Origin: an uncultured Bacillota bacterium | GTDB taxonomy: Bacteria > Bacillota > Clostridia > Peptostreptococcales > Anaerovoracaceae | Direction: 5' to 3' | Assembly: GCA_946410475.1 (NCBI GenBank) | Contig: CAMKAM010000070.1 | Coordinates: 1-7,672 of the forward strand | Length of the DNA stretch: 7,672 bases | Part shown: positions 1 to 5,950 of the stretch, piece by piece | Position numbering within the stretch: position 1 is the stretch's first letter | How the letters are laid out: the number at the start of each line of letters is the position of its first letter | Made by a program: the position numbers and the translations under genes | The notes under the pieces: model-generated | The model's input: the letters and a program-made list of their open reading frames with translations, nothing else | Told to the model about the DNA's origin: nothing | The model's database searches: none

Positions 1-1307
1 ATCTTCATCCTGACTCTCTCTATACGTTTGTCCCTTATGCTCTCGACAGTGAATTCGTAATTGTCCAGCGTGATGACATAAGGACCGCTGCCGTCTTCGG
101 GTATCTCACCGAGGGCTTCCATTATCAGTCCTCCGACGGTCTCGCTGTCCTCTGAGAACAGCTCAGATCCTGTCTCCTCATTGACGTCGTCGAGATCCAT
201 GGAGCCGTCGAGATAGAACGTGTCCTCACTGATCTTCTCGACGTCGGGCTCTTCCTCGTCGTACTCGTCGTCTATGTCGCCGACGATTTCCTCGATGATG
301 TCTTCCATCGTGACGATGCCGGAGAATCCGCCGTATTCATCTATCAGTATCGCGATGTGCTGCTTCGTCTTCTGGAGTTCAAAGAACAGCGAGTCGATAT
401 TCTTCGTTTCCGGGACGAAGAAAGGTTTCCTCAGGATGGCCCTGATATCGACGTTCTCGAAGCCGCTCTCCCTCGCCGCTATGATCCAGTCCTTGATGTT
501 CAGGATGCCGACGATGTTGTCGGACTCGTCCTCATACACCGGTATCCTGGAATAGCGCAGCTCCATCAGTTCCTCTATGTATTCGCTCGTCGGGTCGGAG
601 ATGTCGATGGCGAAGACGTCAGTCCTCGGCGTCATGATCTCATAAGCGAGCTTGTCGTCGAAGGCGAAGATCTGGTCGATCATCTTCTTGCCCTCTTCCT
701 TGATCGCTCCCATCTCCTGTCCTGTCTCGAGTATGGACATTACTTCCTCTTCGGAATATTCCTCGACAGTCTCGAACCTTCCCTTCTTCGTGAGGACGAG
801 GCATGCGTCTGTCAGAAGTCTGGCTATCGCCGCGAACGGTTTCGTCAACGTCATCATGACGCGGGCGTAAGCACACAGCTTCGCCGCCGTCTTCTCAGGT
901 TCCTTCTTCGCCGACTGACGCGGATAGAGGACGCAGATCACCAGGAAGAGACAACCTATCCCGACTACGAGGATCACGTCCGATATCGCCCCTGAATAAG
1001 GGACGCCGCGTGAAGCGAGCGCCGATGACAGATCCCCGTTCATCATCCTGACGAATATAAGGCAGGACATCAGTCCGCAGAACACCTGCATGACCAAAGC
1101 AGAAGCGACCAGTTCGTTCGATCTTTCGAACAGCTTTACGATCGTCTCAGCTCTTTTGTCGCCCTCTTCTGCGCTCTGCCTTATCTGGTTCCTGTTGACC
1201 TGATCGACGGCCATCTCCGCCGCGGTGAGCAGCGCGCTCATAAGGAACAGCGCTGCTATCAGTATTATCATTATCCAAGCATGTCCGGTTCCCGGGTCAG
1301 CTTCCAT
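1..1307 (-). CDS. CNNM/DUF21 - CBS pair - CorC_HlyC membrane protein (hemolysin C family), C-terminus cut by window edge
   Basis: Integral membrane protein of the family often annotated as hemolysin or magnesium/cobalt efflux protein CorC; 435 residues are visible and the last few lie outside the window. Translation from the ATG at 1307 shows three hydrophobic segments (about residues 11-30, 68-88 and 108-128) and a fourth amphipathic stretch near 146-172, as in DUF21. Two CBS repeats follow (about 220-345, with MTPRTDVFAID, YSRIPVYED and IDEYGGFSGIVTMEDIIEEIVGDI), then an acidic linker, then a CorC_HlyC domain from about 360 (DGSMDLDDVNEETG, VGGLIMEALGEIPEDG). The start is supported by AAGGAGTG 8 nt upstream. 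It lies 24 nt after trhP and is probably cotranscribed. The membrane domain is atypical: the usual GE-x-x-PK motif after the third segment is replaced by VLYPRQSA, and the Asn-rich motif of the second segment is missing. Family assignment is sure; ion transport is not. Confidence 0.9.
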   Translation of the reverse strand, partial: MEADPGTGHAWIMIILIAALFLMSALLTAAEMAVDQVNRNQIRQSAEEGDKRAETIVKLFERSNELVASALVMQVFCGLMSCLIFVRMMNGDLSSALASRGVPYSGAISDVILVVGIGCLFLVICVLYPRQSAKKEPEKTAAKLCAYARVMMTLTKPFAAIARLLTDACLVLTKKGRFETVEEYSEEEVMSILETGQEMGAIKEEGKKMIDQIFAFDDKLAYEIMTPRTDVFAIDISDPTSEYIEELMELRYSRIPVYEDESDNIVGILNIKDWIIAARESGFENVDIRAILRKPFFVPETKNIDSLFFELQKTKQHIAILIDEYGGFSGIVTMEDIIEEIVGDIDDEYDEEEPDVEKISEDTFYLDGSMDLDDVNEETGSELFSEDSETVGGLIMEALGEIPEDGSGPYVITLDNYEFTVESIRDKRIERVRMK

Positions 1308-1315
1308 TTCGTTTT

Positions 1316-1323
1316 CACTCCTT
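1316..1323 (-). promoter_or_regulatory. Ribosome binding site of the CorC-like gene
   Basis: AAGGAGTG on the minus strand, 8 nt before the ATG at 1307 and just after the trhP stop. It fixes the start of the downstream gene inside the 24-nt intergenic gap. Confidence 0.75.
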
Positions 1324-1331
1324 CTGTTTTT

Positions 1332-2546
1332 CTACTTTTTCTTTCTTATCAGCCAGTCTTTTCCCGCCGGCTGCTCGAGCTTCATATACAGTTTCTGCTG
1401 CGGATGCGGCGCGGCTTCTATCGCCTCGCCCTCCTCATCGTACATCTCTTCTATCTTCTGTGTGAAGAACGGCGCTCCGGGACCGAAGACCTCGATCTCG
1501 TCTCCTACGCACATCTTGTTCCTCTGCTCCACATAGGCCAGTCCCTTCTCCTCGTCCCAGCCGAGCACCTTCCCTACGAAAGCGTAATCTCTGATGTAAT
1601 CGCTGGTCAGATAGTCCTGATCCTCAGCGCCGGGCTGCCTGAAGAAGAATCCTGTCGTGAACTTCCTGTGGCTGACCTTTCCTACCTCATCGAGGAGTCC
1701 TTCGTCGAACGGTCTTCCTGCAAGATAATCGTCGATAGCCTTCCTGTAAGCCCCTACGACTGTGGCAACATAGAACATGCTCTTCATCCTGCCCTCGATC
1801 TTCAGGCTGTCGACACCTGCCTCGATCAGCTTGCCGACGTGCTCTATCATGCACAGATCGCCCGAGTTCATGAAATACGTCCCGCGTTCGTCCTCCTCGA
1901 TCGGATAGTACTCGCCCGGTCTCTTTTCCTCCACCAGAGCATAGTTCCATCTGCAGGGATGAGCGCAGGCTCCCCTGTTCGAATCGCGCCCTGTCAGGAA
2001 GTTCGACAGCAGGCATCTGCCCGAGTACGATATGCACATCGCTCCGTGGCAGAAGGCTTCCAGTTCGAGATCCTCAGGGAGATTGTCCCTGACTCCTCTT
2101 ATCTCCTCCAGAGTCAGTTCCCTCGCGAGCACGAAGCGTTTCACACCGTGCCTTGCCCAGAACTGAGCCGTCCTGTAGTTCGTCATGTTCGCCTGCGTCG
2201 AAAGATGTATCTCCGCGTCAGCCATGACCTCTTTGATTATGTCGAACATCCCCGGATCGGATACGAGGAAGGCGTCGATGCCAAGGTTCCTGATCTTCAG
2301 GAGATACTGCTCTATCGGCAGTACGTCCTCGTTGTGGGGATATATGTTCATGGTCAGATAACAGCGCACGCCGTGTTCGTGGCAGAACTTTATGCCCTCT
2401 CTCATCTCTTCGACGGTGAAGTTGCCGGCGCCTGCCCTGAGGCCGAACGCCTCGCCGCCGAAGTAGACCGCGTCCGCTCCGTAGATGACCGCTGTTTTCA
2501 TTTTTTCAAGATCGCCGGCCGGTGCCAGCAGTTCAGGTTTTTTCAT
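1332..2546 (-). CDS. trhP: U32-family tRNA uridine hydroxylase TrhP (YrrO/YegQ type)
   Basis: 404 residues. TrhP proteins, formerly called peptidase U32, hydroxylate uridine 34 of tRNA to 5-hydroxyuridine in a prephenate-dependent, iron-sulfur-dependent reaction; this is known for E. coli YegQ and B. subtilis YrrN/YrrO. The sequence begins with the family's PELLAPAGDLEKMKTA strand and carries the U32 signature at about residues 163-181 (EAFCHGAMCISYSGRCLLS), followed by CAHPCRW (194-200) and the block MNSGDLCMIEH / SLKIEGRMKS (226-256). Cysteines 171, 178, 194 or 198, and 232 are the likely cluster ligands. A C-terminal domain (about 320-400) is present, so the length matches YrrO and YegQ, not the shorter YrrN. 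The ATG at 2546 has AGGGCGG 6 nt upstream. It begins 20 nt after trmR, whose product methylates the TrhP product, which strongly supports the tRNA role over a protease role. Only one U32 gene is visible, unlike the adjacent pair in B. subtilis. Confidence 0.92.
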   Translation of the reverse strand: MKKPELLAPAGDLEKMKTAVIYGADAVYFGGEAFGLRAGAGNFTVEEMREGIKFCHEHGVRCYLTMNIYPHNEDVLPIEQYLLKIRNLGIDAFLVSDPGMFDIIKEVMADAEIHLSTQANMTNYRTAQFWARHGVKRFVLARELTLEEIRGVRDNLPEDLELEAFCHGAMCISYSGRCLLSNFLTGRDSNRGACAHPCRWNYALVEEKRPGEYYPIEEDERGTYFMNSGDLCMIEHVGKLIEAGVDSLKIEGRMKSMFYVATVVGAYRKAIDDYLAGRPFDEGLLDEVGKVSHRKFTTGFFFRQPGAEDQDYLTSDYIRDYAFVGKVLGWDEEKGLAYVEQRNKMCVGDEIEVFGPGAPFFTQKIEEMYDEEGEAIEAAPHPQQKLYMKLEQPAGKDWLIRKKK

Positions 2547-2566
2547 ATATACCGCCCTGTTCGTTC

Positions 2567-3226
2567 TTATAGTACGACGCTTATGCTCATACCGTCTCCC
2601 GCCGCAATGACGGAGGTGATGACCCTTTCGTCGTTGGTTATCATATCGAGGAACGCCCTCATGTACTTGATGTTAGTCACGAAGCGTCCTTCCTCATCGA
2701 TAGACGGATCAGCCGTCTTTCCTTTCATCAAAACGTTGTCGCAGATGATGACCGCTCCCTCACTGACATGGGGCATGACCGCTTCCCAGAATTCAGCGTA
2801 GTGGCTCTTCGCAGCGTCGATGAAAACGAGGTCGTATTCATCATCGGTCTCAGCGAGCACCTGTCTGGCGTCGCCTCTGACGAGGGTGACGTTGTTCCTT
2901 CCCTTGAGGTTCTCCTCCGCATCGTTCGCATACAGCGGATCGACCTCTATCGTCGTGATCTTCGCCGCATCAGAATACCCGGCAGCCCTCTCCGAAAAGT
3001 AGGAAGCCGAATAACCGATCGCAGCGCCGATCTCGAGTATGTTCTTCGGTTTTTTCATCTGCAAAATGACACCGATCAGAGTCTCCGTGTCTTTCAGGAT
3101 TATAGGGATGTGCCCTTCTTCGCCGACCCTGCGAAGCTCCGCCAGGCCTTCTGAAGCAGGACTGTACAGCCCGTCTATATATTCTTTGACCGCGTCCCTT
3201 CGGTGTACGTCGCTCTTATCAGTCAT
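2567..3226 (-). CDS. trmR: TrmR-type tRNA 5-hydroxyuridine methyltransferase (YrrM, methyltransferase_3 family)
   Basis: SAM-dependent O-methyltransferase of the catechol-OMT-like family. B. subtilis TrmR (YrrM) converts 5-hydroxyuridine 34 to 5-methoxyuridine in tRNA. Numbered from the ATG at 3226 (219 residues), motif I is ILEIGAAIGYSA (63-74), the acidic SAM-ribose ligand lies in IEVD (93-96), and the metal-binding and catalytic residues are in VFIDAAKSHY (Asp137, Lys140) and IICDN (Asp163, Asn164). Length is normal for the family. A GTG at 3229 directly precedes the ATG, but GGAG at 3234-3237 sits 4 nt from the GTG and 7 nt from the ATG, so I prefer the ATG. The start overlaps the end of mltG by 8 nt, suggesting translational coupling. 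The next gene is trhP, the preceding enzyme of the same pathway, which separates this protein from the many generic O-methyltransferases of the fold. Confidence 0.9.
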   Translation of the reverse strand: MTDKSDVHRRDAVKEYIDGLYSPASEGLAELRRVGEEGHIPIILKDTETLIGVILQMKKPKNILEIGAAIGYSASYFSERAAGYSDAAKITTIEVDPLYANDAEENLKGRNNVTLVRGDARQVLAETDDEYDLVFIDAAKSHYAEFWEAVMPHVSEGAVIICDNVLMKGKTADPSIDEEGRFVTNIKYMRAFLDMITNDERVITSVIAAGDGMSISVVL

Positions 3227-4271
3227 CACTTTTCTCCGGGTGTTCTTTCAGATAATCTGCATAAGCCTTCTCGAAATCAGACTTCGCCTTGGAGAACTGC
3301 GTCTCGTTCTCACAGAACGTCAGCGACCCGTCAAGCTTGGCCGAATTTACGAAGAAGAGATACTTCGTGTCAGCCGGCGAAAGCGCCGCGTCTATCGCCT
3401 CGAGTCCCGGCGAGCAGATCGGCCCCGGGGGGAGCCCCTTGTTCTTGTACGGATTGTAATCCGACTCGACAGCTATATCGCTGTATGAAGCGATGACCTT
3501 GTCCTCCTTGTGGATGTAAGCGATGATCGAATCCATCTGAAGGAACATGTCCTTGTCTATCCTGTTGTATATGACGCTGGCGACCTTCGGCTTGTCCTCG
3601 GAGAAAGAAGCCTCCCTCTCCACTATGGAAGCCGTCGTGACTATCTTGTAGATATCGGTCCCGCGTTTCTTTGCTTTTTCGTAATACTCTTCCGTCACCT
3701 TGCTGTCGAAGTTGCTGAGCATGGCTTCGATAGCCTCATGCGCGCCTCCTTCAAGGGAGATCGTGTATGTATCCGGAAAGAGGAAGCCCTCGAGCCTCGT
3801 CGGGCCCTTCGGCAGATACTTCATGAAGGGATGATCGAATTTGCCGTTTTCGACCTCTTTGAAGAATTCCTCTTCCGTACAGATGTCCTGAGCGGCAAGC
3901 TGGGAAGCCACCTTGTCAAGGGACTGTCCCTCGATTATCCTGAAGCTCTTCGCTGCCGTCCTTCCGTCAGCTATCATATCGATGATGGACGCTGTCGACA
4001 TCGACTTCGATACCGCATATGCCCCCGCCTGGAAGCTGCCGGCCTTACCGGAAAACTTCGATTTCAATTTGAATGCGAGTTCGTTTCTTATAAGACCTCT
4101 CTCGCCGAGCATCTGAGCTATCTGCGATGCTCCGCTTCCTTCTTCCACCGTAACGAACACCTTCTGATCATCAGAGGCGTCGACTGGTCTCGACTCCACT
4201 GTGAGGAAGGCGAAGAACGTTCCGGCGAATATCACTATCGCGGCCAGTATCAGGCCGATCACTTTTTTCAT
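3219..4271 (-). CDS. mltG: Endolytic murein transglycosylase MltG (YceG/YrrL family)
   Basis: 350 residues. MltG is a membrane-anchored lytic transglycosylase that cleaves nascent peptidoglycan strands and is thought to set glycan chain termination at sites of wall synthesis. The protein has a short cytoplasmic start (MKK), one hydrophobic anchor (about 4-24), a LysM-like region (about 38-105) and the catalytic domain (about 110-345). Family motifs include FRIIEGQSLDKVA (110-122), RLEGFLFPDTY (159-169), TASIVEREA with the expected catalytic glutamate E218, and GLPPGPICSPGLEAIDAAL (279-297). Two motifs are divergent: LQMDSIIAYI replaces the usual LQ-x-D-x-T-V-x-Y-G segment, and the C-terminal histidines usual around H-x-F and EHN are absent (SLTFCENETQF). 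Length fits Gram-positive members. The gene follows the efp terminator and has only a weak purine-rich ribosome binding site (GGGGTAAAG). Its position ahead of trmR and trhP matches yrrL in B. subtilis. Confidence 0.92.
   Translation of the reverse strand: MKKVIGLILAAIVIFAGTFFAFLTVESRPVDASDDQKVFVTVEEGSGASQIAQMLGERGLIRNELAFKLKSKFSGKAGSFQAGAYAVSKSMSTASIIDMIADGRTAAKSFRIIEGQSLDKVASQLAAQDICTEEEFFKEVENGKFDHPFMKYLPKGPTRLEGFLFPDTYTISLEGGAHEAIEAMLSNFDSKVTEEYYEKAKKRGTDIYKIVTTASIVEREASFSEDKPKVASVIYNRIDKDMFLQMDSIIAYIHKEDKVIASYSDIAVESDYNPYKNKGLPPGPICSPGLEAIDAALSPADTKYLFFVNSAKLDGSLTFCENETQFSKAKSDFEKAYADYLKEHPEKSDD
3234..3237 (-). promoter_or_regulatory. Ribosome binding site deciding the trmR start
   Basis: GGAG within the last codons of mltG. 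The spacing is 7 nt to the ATG at 3226 and only 4 nt to the GTG at 3229, favouring the ATG. Confidence 0.6.
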
Positions 4272-4301
4272 AAACTACTTTACCCCATATACCGCAGTAT
4301 C

Positions 4302-4331
4302 AAAAACGGGGCGCACCTTCTCTGCGCCCCG
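4302..4331 (-). terminator. Rho-independent terminator after efp
   Basis: On the minus strand CGGGGCGCA (4331-4323) pairs perfectly with TGCGCCCCG (4315-4307) around a 7-nt loop, and TTTTT (4306-4302) follows. The stem is very GC-rich and begins 16 nt after the efp stop. There is no T-run on the other side, so it acts only in the minus direction. A further 7-nt inverted repeat encloses the hairpin and T-run (see findings). Confidence 0.9.
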
Positions 4332-4347
4332 ATACTGACATGTTCTG

Positions 4348-4908
4348 TTATTTGGATCTTCCGAGATACTCGCCCGAACGGGTGTCGATCTGGATGACCT
4401 CGCCTTCTTCGATGAAGATAGGCACATGTACGACGGCGCCTGTCTCGACAGTAGCCTCTTTCGTAACGTTGGTAGCTGTATCGCCCTTCACGCCCGGCTC
4501 TGTCTCGATGACCTTCAGGTCTACGAAGTTCGGCGCCTCTACGATGAACGGCTCTTCCTGGTAGAACTTGATCGTTGCCTCGTCGTTCTCACGAAGGTAT
4601 TTGATAGCATCCTCTACCATGTCGAAACTGATCGGGACCTGTTCGAACGTCTCACCGTCCATGAAGTAGTACAACTCTCCGTCGTTGTAGAGGTACTGCA
4701 TCTTCTTCGTCTCGATGTGAGCGTTGTCGAATTTGTCGTTCGGGTTGAACGCCTCTTCACGGATAGCGCCTGTCTTGATGTTCTTGTACTTCGTTCTTAC
4801 GAAAGCTGCGCCCTTGCCCGGCTTTACGTGCTGGAAATCGAGAACTACATACGGCTCTCCGTCTATCTGGAATGTGATACCTTTTCTGAAATCTCCTGCA
4901 GTCAACAT
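4348..4908 (-). CDS. efp: Translation elongation factor P
   Basis: 186 residues, the normal bacterial length. EF-P binds between the P and E sites of ribosomes stalled on proline stretches and promotes peptide bond formation. The domain I loop reads HVKPGKGAAFVRTK (27-40); its tip lysine, K32, is the position modified in B. subtilis (5-aminopentanolylation), and the surrounding loop resembles that Bacillota type rather than the beta-lysylated E. coli or the rhamnosylated arginine type. Domain II follows, and domain III carries the EF-P signature TEPGVKGDTATNVTKEA and ends in EYLGRSK. The start ATG at 4908 has AAGGAAAGG upstream at rather long spacing (about 12 nt). It lies 24 nt after the M24 peptidase gene, a neighbour pairing also known in B. 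subtilis (yqhT-efp). The strong terminator downstream marks it as the last gene of the right-hand operon. No EF-P modification enzyme is in the window. Confidence 0.97.
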   Translation of the reverse strand: MLTAGDFRKGITFQIDGEPYVVLDFQHVKPGKGAAFVRTKYKNIKTGAIREEAFNPNDKFDNAHIETKKMQYLYNDGELYYFMDGETFEQVPISFDMVEDAIKYLRENDEATIKFYQEEPFIVEAPNFVDLKVIETEPGVKGDTATNVTKEATVETGAVVHVPIFIEEGEVIQIDTRSGEYLGRSK

Positions 4909-4932
4909 ATCGATTATCTACCTTTCCTTTTT

Positions 4933-5625
4933 CTACAAAATAATAAGTTCCTTCGGTGAACTCGTCGCATTGATTATACCAAAATCAGTTACTATTGCCA
5001 AGTCCTCTATGCGTACTCCGAATTTGCCCGGGATGTATATCCCCGGCTCGCATGTCACAGCCATGCCGGATGCGAGCACTTCGTCTGTCCTCGTGTTGAG
5101 ATACGGCGGCTCGTGCACCTCCGTGCCTACTCCGTGTCCCGTACCGTGGATGTAGTATTCGCCGTATCCGGCGTCCTCTATTATATCCCTTACCAGTCTG
5201 TCGACATCGAAGCATTTCTCTCCGGCTTTGATCGCTTCCAGTCCGGCTAGCTGCGCCTCGAGCACTATATCATAGACCTCGGCCATCTCCTCCGTCGGAG
5301 TCCCGACAGCGAAAGTTCTGGTCATATCGCCGCAGTATCCTTCGTAAACGGCTCCCATGTCTATAGTGACGAAGTCACCTATCTCTATCTCCTTGTCCGA
5401 TGGCTCTCCGTGGATCTGGTCGCCTCTCGTTCCGCTTACCACTATCGTGGGGAAGGACAGTCCTTCCGCTCCGAGCGATCTCATGTAAGCCTCTATCTCA
5501 TCGGCTACCTCGATCTCCGTCATCCCCGGCTGCAGCCACCCCAGCAGATGGTCGAAGCACTTGTCTCCGATCGCCTGGGCGGTCAATATCTTCAGCAGCT
5601 CCTCAGCAGTCTTTACCTCAGCCAA
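4933..5625 (-). CDS. M24-family metallopeptidase, catalytic domain only (aminopeptidase P / Xaa-Pro dipeptidase type)
   Basis: 230 residues with a pita-bread fold. The dinuclear metal ligands are all present: Asp89 and Asp100 (DMGAVYEGYCGDMTRTF), His164 (GTGHGVG), Glu193 (CEPGIYIPG) and Glu207 (VRIED). His72 (IHGEP) and His171 (VHEPP) occupy substrate-binding positions of the M24B group. The motifs fit Xaa-Pro aminopeptidase better than methionine aminopeptidase. Full-length PepP/YqhT proteins are around 350 residues with an N-terminal creatinase-like domain; here the protein begins directly at the linker helix (VKTAEELLKI) and the upstream DNA codes for another gene, so that domain is absent. 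The start is TTG at 5625, chosen because GGAGAGGTGA lies just upstream and no in-frame ATG is better placed. The start overlaps the upstream stop by 8 nt. Cleavage of Xaa-Pro peptides is inferred from the family; without the N-domain, specificity and oligomer state could differ. Confidence 0.88.
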   Translation of the reverse strand: MAEVKTAEELLKILTAQAIGDKCFDHLLGWLQPGMTEIEVADEIEAYMRSLGAEGLSFPTIVVSGTRGDQIHGEPSDKEIEIGDFVTIDMGAVYEGYCGDMTRTFAVGTPTEEMAEVYDIVLEAQLAGLEAIKAGEKCFDVDRLVRDIIEDAGYGEYYIHGTGHGVGTEVHEPPYLNTRTDEVLASGMAVTCEPGIYIPGKFGVRIEDLAIVTDFGIINATSSPKELIIL

Positions 5626-5947
5626 TATCCATCACCTCTCCAAGGATCTTGTAGACGTCCTGCATCATTACCTGGAATCTCATCTCGCACTGCAGATACT
5701 GTGCCGCGAGCGGATCTGTCGCAACGACCTGATAGAGGTTCTGCACCTGCTGCATCATCTCCTGGCTGACTTCTTCGCCCATCAGCTGCTTTGTCTGGAC
5801 CTCCATCTGCTTCATGTGGAAGTCTTCGATCATTTTGTCCAGCTGTTCGTTGGCTTTTACCTTTTTCTTGACCTCGTCGTACTGTTTGAATTCTTCCGAG
5901 GCTTTGATCGCTCTTGAAAGAGCATGAGCTTCTTCATATACGTTCAT
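5618..5947 (-). CDS. YheA/YlbF-family (UPF0342-like) small helical protein
   Basis: 109 residues, highly charged, rich in Gln and Met, and predicted almost wholly helical or coiled-coil, with no membrane segment. The start MNVYEEAHALSRAIKASEEF, the middle KQLMGEEVSQEMMQQVQ and the late CEMRFQVMMQDVYKIL match from memory the layout of B. subtilis YheA (about 117 aa) more closely than YlbF, whose C-terminal cysteine cluster is absent; one cysteine (C87) is present. YlbF and YmcA belong to the RicA-RicF-RicT complex that directs RNase Y, but YheA itself has no settled function. The ATG at 5947 has a strong GGAGGTG at ideal spacing. It starts 3 nt after the rnj stop, so its partner gene is a ribonuclease, which makes a role in RNA turnover an attractive but unproven idea. 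Confidence 0.85.
   Translation of the reverse strand: MNVYEEAHALSRAIKASEEFKQYDEVKKKVKANEQLDKMIEDFHMKQMEVQTKQLMGEEVSQEMMQQVQNLYQVVATDPLAAQYLQCEMRFQVMMQDVYKILGEVMDIG
5632..5641 (-). promoter_or_regulatory. Ribosome binding site supporting the TTG start of the M24 peptidase
   Basis: GGAGAGGTGA on the minus strand, with its AGGTG core 7 nt before the TTG at 5625. It lies inside the last codons of the upstream YheA-like gene, which implies translational coupling across the 8-nt overlap. Confidence 0.65.
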
Positions 5948-5950
5948 TTG

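Noticed and set aside
357..995. A 212-residue plus-strand frame opposite the CorC-like gene
   Set aside because: The minus-strand frame codes for an unmistakable CBS/CorC protein across the same DNA; the plus frame has no family features.
1281..2801. A 506-residue open frame on the plus strand opposite trhP and the end of trmR
   Set aside because: It lies antisense to two clearly recognised genes, shows no known motif or ribosome binding site, and is rich in residues expected from reverse reading of biased codons.
4272..4301. A possible promoter for mltG (TTGATA and TATATG-like words)
   Set aside because: The words are separated by only a few bases, not the roughly 17 needed for a -35/-10 pair.
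3510..4397. A 295-residue plus-strand open frame opposite mltG and running through the efp terminator
   Set aside because: Antisense shadow of mltG. It crosses the hairpin and has no recognisable protein features.
4933..5625. Calling the M24 peptidase a methionine aminopeptidase because of its short length
   Set aside because: The motifs YCGDMTRTF, HGTGHGVGTEVHE and EPGIYIPG with VRIED fit the aminopeptidase P group better.
5618..5947. Naming the small helical protein YlbF or RicF, part of the RNase Y specificity complex
   Set aside because: It lacks the C-terminal cysteine cluster of YlbF and resembles YheA more; only the broad family can be supported.
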